Below are positions 10,601 to 20,477 of a stretch of DNA of 64,000 bases, piece after piece; position 1 is the stretch's first letter; every line of letters begins with the position of its first letter. A program made the position numbers and the translations under genes. Source of the DNA: Desmodus rotundus (lineage: Eukaryota > Chordata > Mammalia > Chiroptera > Phyllostomidae); NCBI RefSeq assembly GCF_022682495.2, contig NC_071391.1:41011998-41075997 (forward strand), given 5' to 3'. A model generated the notes under the pieces. That model ran no database searches. It saw only the letters and a program-made list of their open reading frames with translations, and was not told the origin of the DNA.

Positions 10601-11868
10601 ATTCTGTGTTGTGAAATGCAGTGCGTGTCCTCTGGGATCTCGGGCACGTCTTGCCAAAACGTTCTGTTTCTGACGCTTGCAAGCCATTTCCGTTTTTTAA
10701 ACTAGTTTAGTAGGGTGCTTCTTTTCAAAGAGCCTAGTGTTCCTTATGCCCATCCCTCCCATGCATCCCCCTCTCCCCAACTTCCTGGGAAGATTTGAAA
10801 ATGGTTACAAATAGAAATGATAAACTTTAGCCCTGGCTGGTGTGGCTCAGTAGATTGAGCTCCGGCCTGTGAACCAAGGGGTTGCTGGTTCAATTCCCAG
10901 TCAGGGCACATGCCTGGGTTGTGGGCCAGGTCCCCGGTAGGGGATGTGCAAGAGGCAGCCACACTTTAATGTTTCTCTCCCTCCTATTCTCCCACCCTTC
11001 ACCTCTGTCTAAAAGTAAATAAATAAAATCTTTAAAAAAAGGAAATTATAAACATTAGCCTTGAGCTGTATACTCTACCTGGTGTTTTGTTTTGGTTTTT
11101 TTAAGGGCTGTGTTGTTTGTTTAATACTCATCAGTACAACAGAAGCCAGGGGTGTGAGATATACACTTTGCCCCAAGCACCCTGCACTTAAGAAGGGATT
11201 TCCATCTGAACGGGTTTGTGTTTCAAAGAGCACTGGGACAGTCAGCCAGACTGCTAAGAATTTACTCAAGTGACACTTCAGAGCTGTTAGTCACCTGAGA
11301 GATACTGTTTTTCCTGAGAGATTTCTTGAATGGATTTGTTGGGATAGGGTGGCTGCTGCCTGAGAAGCCTCTTTGAGCCTGACACTTTACTTTGAAGAGA
11401 CAGCCTTTGTAAGACTTTGTGCTACTTTTCTCTCTAGGTTACCCTGAAGAGACTTATCCAATTTATGACCTTTCAGATTGCATCAAGCGTAGGCAAAAAA
11501 CAATCCTGGTGGATTACCCTGACCCAAAAGAGCCCTCCGCTGAAGAAATAGCTGAAAGGATGGGAGTGCCAGAAGAATCTGACCACTTGGTCTGGGAAAT
11601 GCCCACCGACCCCAGAGCCTGGGAAGATAATTCTGTTACCTCGTGTGACCCAAAGCCAGAAACATGCTCCTGCTGTTTTCATGAAGAAGAGGATCCTGCT
11701 GTCTTGGCAGAGAATGCTGGACTCATCGCAGACAGTTACAGTGAGCAGGAGGAAACCCCCGCAGACGCGTGGCCCCAGGACTTCAGAGCGGAGGGGTTGA
11801 GTGTCAGCGCCCACCGAGCAAGTACAGGTGGCACCTTGAGGAAGCGGAACCCCGAGGGTTTAGAGTGA
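7473..11868 (+). CDS. RIC3: RIC3, C-terminal part (last two coding exons, 5' part outside window)
   Basis: RIC3 is an endoplasmic-reticulum chaperone that helps nicotinic acetylcholine receptors (notably alpha7) and 5-HT3 receptors fold and assemble. Two exons are visible, 7473-7618 and 11438-11868. They join in phase as G|GT to give about 191 residues ending in RKRNPEGLE and a stop. Recognition rests on remembered family motifs: TVTSDQEKRLLHQLREIT (a helical, coiled-coil-like stretch), EAPYMEDWEG, YPIYDLSDCIKRR, ILVDYPDPKE, SAEEIAERMG, and the Cys/acid-rich CDPKPETCSCCFHEEEDPA. The N-terminal signal/membrane segments and the main coiled coil would be encoded by exons before position 1; I looked for the EKLINRVG-type exon upstream and did not find it. 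There is no frameshift or premature stop, so the copy looks functional. It converges with TUB. Confidence 0.95.
7688..7884 (-). mobile_element. VES SINE, antisense to RIC3
   Basis: The - strand reads GCCCTGGCAGGTGTAACTGA at its head, has a B-box GGTTTGATTCCC, then CAGTCAGGGCACATGCCTGG, and a T-rich/AATAAAAT tail. Flanks AAAGAAATTTTTA (from 7673) and CAAGAAATGATTTTAA (from 7884) look like a diverged target-site duplication. In RIC3 sense it carries a pyrimidine-rich TTTGCAG at 7841-7847. Confidence 0.92.
7935..8065 (+). mobile_element. L1M fragment
   Basis: CAATGCACAAAAAAAAATGC, CTCACTAGTAATCAAGGAAA and TGAAAACTGG resemble the old L1 phrase 'catcactaatcattagggaaatgc'. Confidence 0.5.
9600..10215 (+). 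mobile_element. L1M 3' region relic, interrupted by a young L1 end
   Basis: TTCTGGAAAGCAGTTTGGCA, TTGAAGTGTATCTTAAACAG, AATGCTCATGATACAGGG and the long AT-rich tail are the typical order of an old L1 3' end. It is split by the insertion at 9907-9975. Confidence 0.65.
9907..9975 (+). mobile_element. Young, strongly 5'-truncated L1 insertion
   Basis: A 69-bp insertion, GGGGTGGTGGGATGGGGAG, then GCAGACAACTGTAATTGAAT and an AATAAAAATTTTTAAAA tail. It is flanked by a perfect 16-bp duplication AAATACCTAATGACAT at 9891-9906 and 9976-9991, the signature of L1 retrotransposition. Confidence 0.9.
10830..11041 (+). mobile_element. VES SINE, full length
   Basis: Starts GCCCTGGCTGGTGTGGCTCA, with A-box-like TGGCTCAGTAGATTGAG and B-box GGTTCAATTCCC (10887-10898), the internal RNA polymerase III promoter of tRNA-derived SINEs. 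Ends in a pyrimidine-rich stretch and AAATAAATAAAATC. Flanks GAAATGATAAACTTTAG (10814-10830) and GAAATTATAAACATTAG (11042-11058) match at 15 of 17 bases as target-site duplication. Confidence 0.95.
11438..11868 (+). CDS. RIC3: RIC3 terminal coding exon
   Basis: The acceptor is a pyrimidine-rich CTTTTCTCTCTAG before 11438. The reading frame continues the split Gly codon (G|GT) and runs 142 more residues to TGA at 11866-11868. The segment is acidic and probably disordered, typical of the variable RIC3 C-terminus: YDLSDCIKRRQKTILVDYP, then a CSCCFHEEEDP cluster, ending TLRKRNPEGLE. It is intact. Confidence 0.95.
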
Positions 11869-14800
11869 AAACAGCCAGTTTGGTGAAGTATCCCTTACAC
11901 CTGTCCCAAGGTGACCTGTCTCCCTCTCTCAGATTCCATCCTTGGCCCTGTACTTCATCCCTAGTGTTTGAATGTCGTAGCCAATCAGGTGACGACCACG
12001 GATATCACATATCCCCCCTGGTGCTCCCTCACCTGTCACCTTGTAAAACATCATGGAGATCAGTAGGGACACAAGATGACTTTGCTCTTTTATCTTTCTG
12101 CCTTTCCTCCATCAGAGAATTGATCCACTGAGTAATTATTTTGATCTATCATAATTACAGATGGGACCATTCAAAGGCAGAGGTCCAGTACTTCGCACTA
12201 GGAGTACAGATGGTTCACCTGTGAACGAGCATCAGTGTACACGTGGTGAGGACTTAAGGTTGCAGGAGTGAAGATCTCAGAGTCCAGGATGCCTTATTCT
12301 CTGGGCCTTGAGCAGGTTAGTGGTCCCCTGGATCCAAGAGAAGAACATTTTGTTTTGGAGGATGATGGGGTCAGAGCAGGGTGGGACTCTGCTGTTTGAG
12401 CTGAAACCCCTTCCTCACAGCAGGGGCTGAAAGACTTGCACTGTCCTGAAAATGAGCCCAGAGGCCTGCTGGGGGGCTGTTTTGCTCTAATGTTGCCTGG
12501 GTCTCTAGCTTCCTTTATCCCTGTTCTGCATAACAGAACTGCCAAACCAGAAGCACAGCTGTCTTCAGTGGCCAGAGGAAGCTTTAGGTAGAGACTTTAG
12601 CCCTCGCCCTGCAGAACCAGGGTCTGAGGCTGTGGGGAAGCCTCCCCAAGGGTAGTGGTCCTGCTGTGAGCCTCCGAAGGCCAGGGGGCTGGTAAGAGCT
12701 GTGGACGGTCCTTGTCTTGAAGCTGTTTTTGAACGTTGTGCCCTGTGGGAAATTCGTTTTCACAACCACAAGACTTGAAACAGAATCAATCAGGTCTGAG
12801 CTTGTAGACAAAGTGCCAGCCCAACAGGGAAGGTGCAGAGTGCCTGTTGGGAGAACCGGTGTGGCAGTGCCCAAGGGAAGAGACTTGTCTGTATTCAGAT
12901 ATCTGGGTCTTCTGAGAGCTGGCGACAGTAGGAAGTGGGTTAGCACTGGGAGGATTTTGACCAGACTACAGGCCTAATTTCTAGGCTGCCACCCATCTTT
13001 GTAAGGCAAGACGGCACCCATGTACTCTGGTAAGGATGAGCGAATCCAGTTTACACGGGAGACCTGAGGCTTTAAAGAGGACGCATCCCTGAGGACATTC
13101 CCAGTCGTGAAATGTGGAAGACTTGAAATTTAAGGAATTCTATAAAGGCAGGTGTGGCTTTTGGAGTTCCATGGTTTCTGGCACGAGAGGCCAGGAAAAT
13201 ACTTTACACGTACAAGCATACAGACTGCTGTCGGAGGTGCGGGATCTTACCAAGCATCATTACTTTCTCGTTCGTAATGAACTACAGAGAAGTCATTGAA
13301 GACCGAGTCTTTAGAAGGGTTATTGCATCTGCCTTTGTGTGGAACATTCGATTCACTTGTAACAGATGGAGTTTAAAATGTGCTGAGGACAATCTAGATG
13401 TAATGGAATGCTAAAGGGAAAAGTAACGTAGGTGCTCTTTACTCTTGGGGTAAGTCGTTTTCCGTGTCATTTCCCTTCGGACACAATGAGGGGTTGATTT
13501 ATGAGGAGGGTCCTGGGTCCCTGTTTGAAATTTCTTTTCTGCCTTAGGATATGGTGCCCGTATTAGAGACACATGTTTCCTTCTAGCTAATTCACTCATT
13601 TATTCACTTGGCAGACACTGCTCAGAACTAGGCAGTGGGAACAGAAGGCTCATTTCCTACCTTTTAAAAACTCAGTTTAATATGGGAGCCTTATCCAATT
13701 TATTTTTTAAATGACCTATAAACTATGAAAGGGCTCAAGATCATGAATTCTGCAGGAGAGAAGTGTCAGTCATGCCTCCGTCCTTGCCTGTTCTCACTGC
13801 AGGCTCTTGTCAGCCCCTGGAGCCTTCCGAGTCTCGGCTTTCTCTTCTCTACAGTAGGAGGGTCTCCCGGCGGGGCTCTGAGGGTTCAATGACATCATCA
13901 GTGCCTATAAAACGGCACCGGTCCTATCTCGTGCATGGTAACCACCTGGTAAGTGGTAGCTAAGGATCTATGCTATAACTGAGGTAGGGACCCAAATCTA
14001 CAGAAAAACAGAGAGACTTTGCCAAAGTACTTCACAGAGGATGTGGGTTTTGAGGCGTGCTGAGAACTTCTCCAGGTGGGCAAAGAGGAGAGGACGTTCT
14101 GGCAGAAAGAGCGGTGTTGAGAAAGCAGTGGGGTGTGGAAGTAAAGGTTGTTCAGGTACTTTGAAGAGGCTGTTGTGTAAGGTGTTACATAACCAAGTCC
14201 TTATTTTGCGCGTTAATCTCGGGGAAGCTGGCACATGGAAGTAGTTCCTGCCAGAAGTGCAAGACCTCGCGATGGCTCCTGCTGCCCTAGGCCTTGGTGG
14301 GTGCATACAGCAGGAGTATATGTACTTCTGTCTCAGAAATTTTATGTACTTTTCAATCATTTCCAATTAGACAGTCCTTTTTTGCATTTTCTAGAGTTGT
14401 TTTTTCCTTCAGGGGTGACAGTTACATGCGAATATACAGCCCAGGATGACCAAAGTCATGGGGCTGGTTTCTGTTATCAGCCTGATGCCTCTTGGCTCAT
14501 TTCGCAGAACTGGTGAGGGCTGTGAACTTGGTCGCTCCTCTGGCCGTAGGTCTTCCGTGGCCTTGGGCCACTGTGGCAGAGCAGGCACACCTCGGGGGGC
14601 AAATAGTCGACCTGGGCTACAACTGCATCACCTGGGACTGTGCTTGGTAAATCAGGTGGGTGATCCAGCCAGGAGATGCTCTTTCCTGGTCATAACAGGA
14701 GGCACAAGGGAAGCACCCCATTAGCTCCAGGACTCGTGATGGTTGAGCTCAGGAAGCGAGGCCCAGGGAGCTGTGTTGACAAGCGGAAGCACGTTTGGCC

Positions 14801-16225
14801 TCTGGAAAGGATAGCCTGTGCCTCCTGTGGCTTGGATGGTCAAACAGATGTCCAAACTGGGACGCTTGGGAAAAGGGAGCTTTGATGGTAATTATGCCAG
14901 GATGAAAGATATACACCAGGACTGTCCTGGACGTAGAGTCTCCCTGTCCACGGTATTTAAAAGGTTTCTCCTTAACTGGACCATGGACAGCAACAAAACC
15001 TCTCTCACCTTACCCCCTGCATGTGCTGTTTCCCGCAGAGGCAGAGCCAAGGAGAGAGGCCACAGTTCCGGCAGGAAATGCTCTTGCTATAGAAAAACTC
15101 CAAATTGAGGGCGATAAACCAGGCCTCCTTATTACCGCATTCTTAAAATTTCCCCTTAACCCAGACTATATTGCAAAGAAACACCTAGTACTTCAGTGAT
15201 ACTAAGAAAAAACAGGAAGTAGCCATGATGTTTTCTTGACCCTTTTTATACAAATCTTTCTAAAATGCACCTAACCTTTCCTCATTTTTTCTTTCCCATT
15301 TTTATACAAATAGGACAAACTCCTTTTTGTTAGTTTATTTTTTCCCTGAGCACCGGTCTCCTCATCCATGAATTTAGACCACCGGCCACACTGCACGGCT
15401 GCTAGGATGGGACGAGGGACTGTCTGTACAGTGCCTGTCCCAGGGGACGACGCGCTGCGGACGCTCGGGATGGCACCGTGGCTGTCGTCAGGTCCTGGGC
15501 GGTTGCTCCAACACCCTCCAGGCTGTGGGTGAGCTGAGTTTTGACCACCTCCCTCAGGATCAGACCATGATCTTTCATGTCTGCTTTCAGCCGCAATGGC
15601 AGCCTCCGTTGCCCTTGGCTTTAGACCTCCCACTGGCTGGGAAGAAGATTCCCGAGCATGTCTGAGTTCTGTTTAAGTAGATCAGGCCCTAAGTAGGACC
15701 AGGGAAATCAAGTGACTGGATCTTCATGTTATTTCTAACCCAGGCCTTTCCACCTTTTTTTTTCCAAAGCTCTACGGCCGTTTTTGTTCCTAATGGCCAG
15801 GGCCACAGGGGGATACTCAGGAACCAACAGCCCCTTTCCGGTTGGTACAGCCGACCCGTACTTTCTGTCCTTCGCCGCCTTCCCCAGCCTCTGCATGTGG
15901 TTCTGAGCGTCCTTAAACTTGAAGAGCACAGCTCTGACCCACCTGTCATTGCTTCCAAACAAGCTGTGACGCCCTTGTTACCACCATCCTGACCCCTGAG
16001 GCTCTTGGGACAGAGGAATGAATGGTGTAAAAAACATGTTTTTTCTCCTTTTATAGAAAAAAAAAAGGTACACAGTAGTGTTGAAACAGTTCAAGTTTAA
16101 TCTGTTGATATATGGTCTGTACTTTAGACAAACACTTAAGTTACACAACGTACATAATGTCAGCATGGGAAAATACCAGCTTTGTCATTGCACATACCAG
16201 TAAATAAATACATTGATCCCAAATA
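11869..16225 (+). other. RIC3: Presumed RIC3 3' UTR / 3' flank
   Basis: No further coding exon is seen after the stop codon. I found no canonical AATAAA or ATTAAA on the + strand before the AATAAA at 16203-16208, so a 3' UTR of about 4.3 kb is the simplest reading, and a long 3' UTR is known for this gene. The interval is single-copy-looking DNA with a weak MIR-like patch near 13740-13980. The actual end needs RNA evidence. Confidence 0.5.
16203..16208 (+). terminator. AATAAA poly(A) signal, candidate RIC3 end
   Basis: The + strand hexamer AATAAA lies inside TAAATAAATAC. It is the first canonical signal after the RIC3 stop that I could find. Sequence just downstream is not strikingly G/U-rich, so use of the site is uncertain. 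Confidence 0.45.
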
Positions 16226-19200
16226 CCAAAGAGTTTATTCAAAAAGTCAGTAAAAGCACAATTTTGCAAGTTCACCTAAAACTCCAGAGGACTCTGAACA
16301 AAAATGAAATGTCTGACCACTCTGACACAGGGAAAGACAGTCTTGTGCAAATAGACACACGCGTCCTAAGCACTGCGAAAACCGGCTAAACGAAGGTTCT
16401 CGGCGAGAGCGGTGTCCCCACCCCAACCCAGGCCCCTCATTACCAGGAGCAGGAAAAAGGCCGAGTAGGGCTTCCCTTTCTGAGCCACCCCTAGGAAACT
16501 CCCTAGGAAACTCTGGATCTCGGCCTAACTCCAGCTCTGCCTGGACCGTGGTGGGAGAAGTGGGGCGGGGGCCATGGAACAGAAGAGGAACGAAAAAAGG
16601 CACAGTGACGAGCTGGAAAAGGTCGTGATGAAAGCACAGGTCAGCGTTCATCCACCCTGCTCCTCCCGCGGGCACCGACAGTCCAGCCCCCCCGTTCTGT
16701 AGACGAGAAGACAGACCTAGAAAAATTACGTGGTGTGCTCAAAATCACATGGCCACTGAGTACAGGACTGCTTTTTGTGAGAAAAACCAAACCTGCCCCG
16801 ACACTTCTGCTCTGCCTCCCCCCACATCCTGAGATGGCAGAAAACCGCACACGGGAAGTGTCCAATAAACGCAAACGAGAGCCTGCCTTTGGCCTGTTCC
16901 CAGGGCTGCTACAGTTCAACCAGCCAGGGCCCAGGGCAGGGGAGTCCGGCCCCCTCACCCCCCGCCGTGCTGGGCACCATGAGAAAGACTCATCTACCTG
17001 CAGAGGTGTGCGCAGGGCCACCTGGCAGCCTGAGGTCACAATGGGGGTCTTGACCAGGGTGAGGCATTCTGGAGGGGGAAGCCGGGATTCCATCCGGGAG
17101 GTGGAATTGTGCTTGCGTTACAGAGCCGGGGAACTGGCTGCCCCGCAGCTCCCCTCACCGTGAGGGGCGCAGGGACCTCTTAGTGAAATCATCGCTGTTG
17201 CTTGTTAAATTCTATTTATAGAGCAAAGAAAACCTCCTACCTCTACAATTTTCTTGTCCTCTTTGTCACTAGAGGAGTGGGCTCCAGAGGTTCCCTTCTA
17301 GCCTGCGATCGCCACACTCCCTGGCTTCTGACACCTGTCCTCACACGGGCCTGGACCTTGCACGCTCCTTCCGAACTAGTGTGATTTTTAAGGCACATTC
17401 ACCAGAGTATGTTCCTATTCGCCCAAAGGCATGCACACAACACACAGATTTCCTCAGGTGATGCAGAAGGGGAAGCCATGGACAGCTTCCTCAGACGGTG
17501 TCCTTTGGATCAGAACCCTGGGGGAGAGGCCGCTCTCAACGGAGAGCACTGAGAGAGCGCATCCCGCAGGTGCACCTTCTGCCTTTCCTCTCCGTCCTCG
17601 GAAACGTGATCATAACCACAAACCTCAGCTGACTGCAGGTTGCCCTTTCCCCCAAATACACGCAGACACAGAGAGATGCAGACACACAGAGCACCTTGGA
17701 GCCAGAAGGAAAGAAAAAGATCGGGGAAGTGAACTTCACCGCTCTGCACAAGAACTATTTAGGGCAGAGGGTGTCGAGATTTTGGGCATGGCCCCAGAAG
17801 GAGTTGCAGAGCCAGGGGCAGAAGAGCTGCCTGAGGTCCCACCTGCCCAACAATTGGAGTGAGCATAGGGACTGCTCACTCCATTATCGTTCTCTGACCA
17901 ATGAATAACCCTTCCTATGGGAGAGGCTGAGCCCACATGGGCTCTGGGGTCCTTGGCAGCTCTGAGTCTTTGGGTCCATAGCTGTGAGGCCAGTGGTCAA
18001 GGAAAACCAGCATCACCAGTAATGGGGTTGTCAGAACAGACTTGGCGAGGCTGGGTCTTGAGCAGGCAACTCAGCTGCTCTTGTGTCTCACTCGGTGCCC
18101 AACAGAGGGTTTTGTTGCTGAGCTACCCTCCACAGCCAGGCTAGAAAGCTCAGCCCACATCCCTGACCCTGCCAAAATACCCAGCCAGCCCCTCTCCTGT
18201 GGACCAGAGGAGAAAGCAGGAGACGGGAGCTTGTCATTGTGCTTTTGACGTTCCCACTCTGCCTCCAGGATCCCCAGTCTCCCTGGGAGGCAAACCTTAG
18301 TCACAGACCCAGAGGGACATGTTGGCCTGACATCAGAGATCATTTAGTTTCTGTAATCCCAGATGTCGACAGGTTGGAAAGGAAAACCAAACTGGGACTT
18401 TGGAGAGAAGGGTGGGCCCACAGCATTTCCTGGGAAGTGGACCAGTCCTGTGTGGGAAGTTCTAGAGCCCTCAAGATGGTCCCAAGGAAAGAGCTGCCTA
18501 GAAACTAGACCACATCGACAAAAGCAAGCTCACTGGAGGTGTGGGCAGGCCAGTGCCATCACAGGCAGGCCTTGCTCTAAGCACCCAGCACAGGAAACCC
18601 TAGATTGCGAGGGAATGAGAGCAGACGACTTCCACTTACGTCAGAACTCCTTCACCGCACTACAGAGCCTCGCCAACAGGTTTCAGTATGACTTTCATGT
18701 TTCACTTTCTACACAGCCTCTCCAAGCACATCTCCTCTGAAGTGAGGAACAACTCCTGCTTGCTTGCCGCCTGTTTCTTATCTCCATCTGTGCAAGCAGC
18801 CTCCACCAGTGTAAACGACAAGAACGCAAGAGATGAGAGGTCCCCAGGCAGGGAGGACGGCAGGGGAGTGAGAGCTCAGGCCCCACCCCAGAGAGCGCAC
18901 ACCAGCCCCTCACACCCGCGCACAGAAACCGGAGGCAGCCTGGCTGGGCCTTCTCTCTAGGGGGCCACACAGGGGTCAGTCCTGACCACAGCCTTCAGCG
19001 GGGAACTGCCCAGCCTCCTACAGAAATGGTTTCAGTTCCACATGTCAACTCTTGACATCGCTGCTCTGGAATCAGGCCAAGGGGTGAGGGCACCTGGACT
19101 GGGCCCCAAGAAGTCCCGAAAGCCCGGACAGTGGCTTCTTGGAGGGGGGGGTGGAAACAAAGAAATCCAGTGAGCTGTAGTTCTGAACTCTGCCACTAAC

Positions 19201-20343
19201 CAGCCAGGTGACCCAGAGCAAGTGCCATTTTCTGCGTAATTTGCCTAAGGTGACAGAGCTGTACTAGCTCATCTCTACGGGTCCCGTCACCTCTGATCTC
19301 TGGTTCTAGAACAGTCCCTGTTCTCCGCACCCTACCCCAGTCCTTCCCAAGAAGGACCACACACACAAACCTCAGCAGCCACGACCTACGCTGGCTGCGG
19401 CAGGGGCTGCAGCAAAAGCAGGAGCACGTGCAGCTTACCAGCCACAGCCCCAGGCACGCCTACCTGCCTCCCTGCCTACGTGTGTGCAGTCCATGGCCAG
19501 TGACCGGGCCCTGCCCACCTTTCTGTGCAGAGGCTACTCAGCAGAGAGCTCCTGGGGCAGCTGATAGGGCTCCCCCAGACAGCCTGATCCTGGACACCTG
19601 TCCCACATACCTCCTATGTGCTGTGTCTGTGTCTTGTCTTGCAGCCCCCCTCCTCTAAGGCATCTGGCCTTGAGGGCTGGCCTCCTGCTGCTTCTGCCCA
19701 CAGAGAAAACCTAGAGAAATCACATGAGCCACAACCCTAGGTGGCTAGCCAATTCCCACAGCCAGGCCCCTGCAATTTTGACAAGGCCCTGCCACTCGCC
19801 CCCCACCCCAGTAACCTCACCCAGGCCTGGCTGAGGCCTCCTGAAGTCGGGACTTTGTGCAGTTAAGGGCCAGGCTTGGCCACCACGCCCTCTGCGGTGT
19901 GAAGGTGGCGTGCCCTCCAACACACACTCACTGTGCCCCTCACGGTCGGGGATCCACCATCATCTGACTCCGGGGCTGAGTGGGTGGCTGGGTCACGGCA
20001 GCCCTGCGTTGTGCTTCCTCTCTCTCTACACCTCTTCCTGCTTTCCCAGCTGAAGAGGCTGCCCAGCTTGGCAAAGGTGACTGCAGCAGCATACTAACCC
20101 AGGAGTGGGTGTGTTGCTCTCGGGGCACAGAAGGAATTCACTCTGGTGCCTTTACACACACTCTACTCCTCTGCCTCAACAGAGGAGACAGAGGAGCCAG
20201 TTCCTCGCTGGCCCAGCCAGGGAGCTGCTGAGAGCCAAAGGTTCGTCTGGCAGGAGGCCTATGTACAGGGGGTAGGCAGGACTGTCTCCACAGGCAGGCA
20301 GCTCCATTCCAGGCTGGGCAACCCCAACGGCACAAGGAGGCCT
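16215..20343 (-). other. TUB: Presumed TUB 3' UTR
   Basis: This stretch of about 4.1 kb follows the TUB stop codon and has no recognisable coding exon. It ends at the AATAAA near 16.23 kb. TUB mRNAs are known to have a long 3' UTR. A weak MIR-like patch (near 19170-19260) is the only repeat I notice. Several short open frames here have no family resemblance and look like chance. Confidence 0.55.
16234..16239 (-). terminator. AATAAA poly(A) signal, candidate TUB end
   Basis: TTTATT on the + strand reads AATAAA on the - strand, the TUB sense. It is followed within 30-40 nt by a G/U-rich patch (ACTGGTATGTGC), a good context for cleavage near 16205-16220. It would give TUB a 3' UTR of about 4.1 kb. 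Confidence 0.55.
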
Positions 20344-20477
20344 CTATTCACAGGCCAGCTTGCTGTCGAAACTGGACAGGGCGATGGCAAAGGCCTGCAG
20401 TGCGCACAGCGGGTAGTTGTAATCCATGGTGAACACGTCCTCTGCCACACGGCCGAACTGCATCACGATGTAGTCCG
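20344..20477 (-). CDS. TUB: TUB coding exon 12 (terminal)
   Basis: The 134-nt coding part covers residues 462-505, [16 protein letters not shown] to [10 protein letters not shown], with TAG at 20346-20344. This segment is the central hydrophobic helix that threads the tubby beta-barrel. Acceptor GGTTCCAG. Confidence 0.97.

Larger units (their letters stand above)
7619..11437 (+). other. RIC3: RIC3 last intron
   Basis: A 3.8-kb GT-AG intron. It contains two VES SINEs, L1M relics and a young L1 end (listed separately). The AT-rich stretch 8070-9600 has open frames on both strands but no family I recognise. Confidence 0.85.

Noticed and set aside
10887..10898. tRNA-like B-box, possible tRNA gene
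   Set aside because: The surrounding sequence is a tRNA-derived SINE with a dispersed copy number, not a folded tRNA gene.
11440..11814. 113-codon - strand frame across the RIC3 terminal exon
   Set aside because: Antisense shadow of the RIC3 coding sequence.
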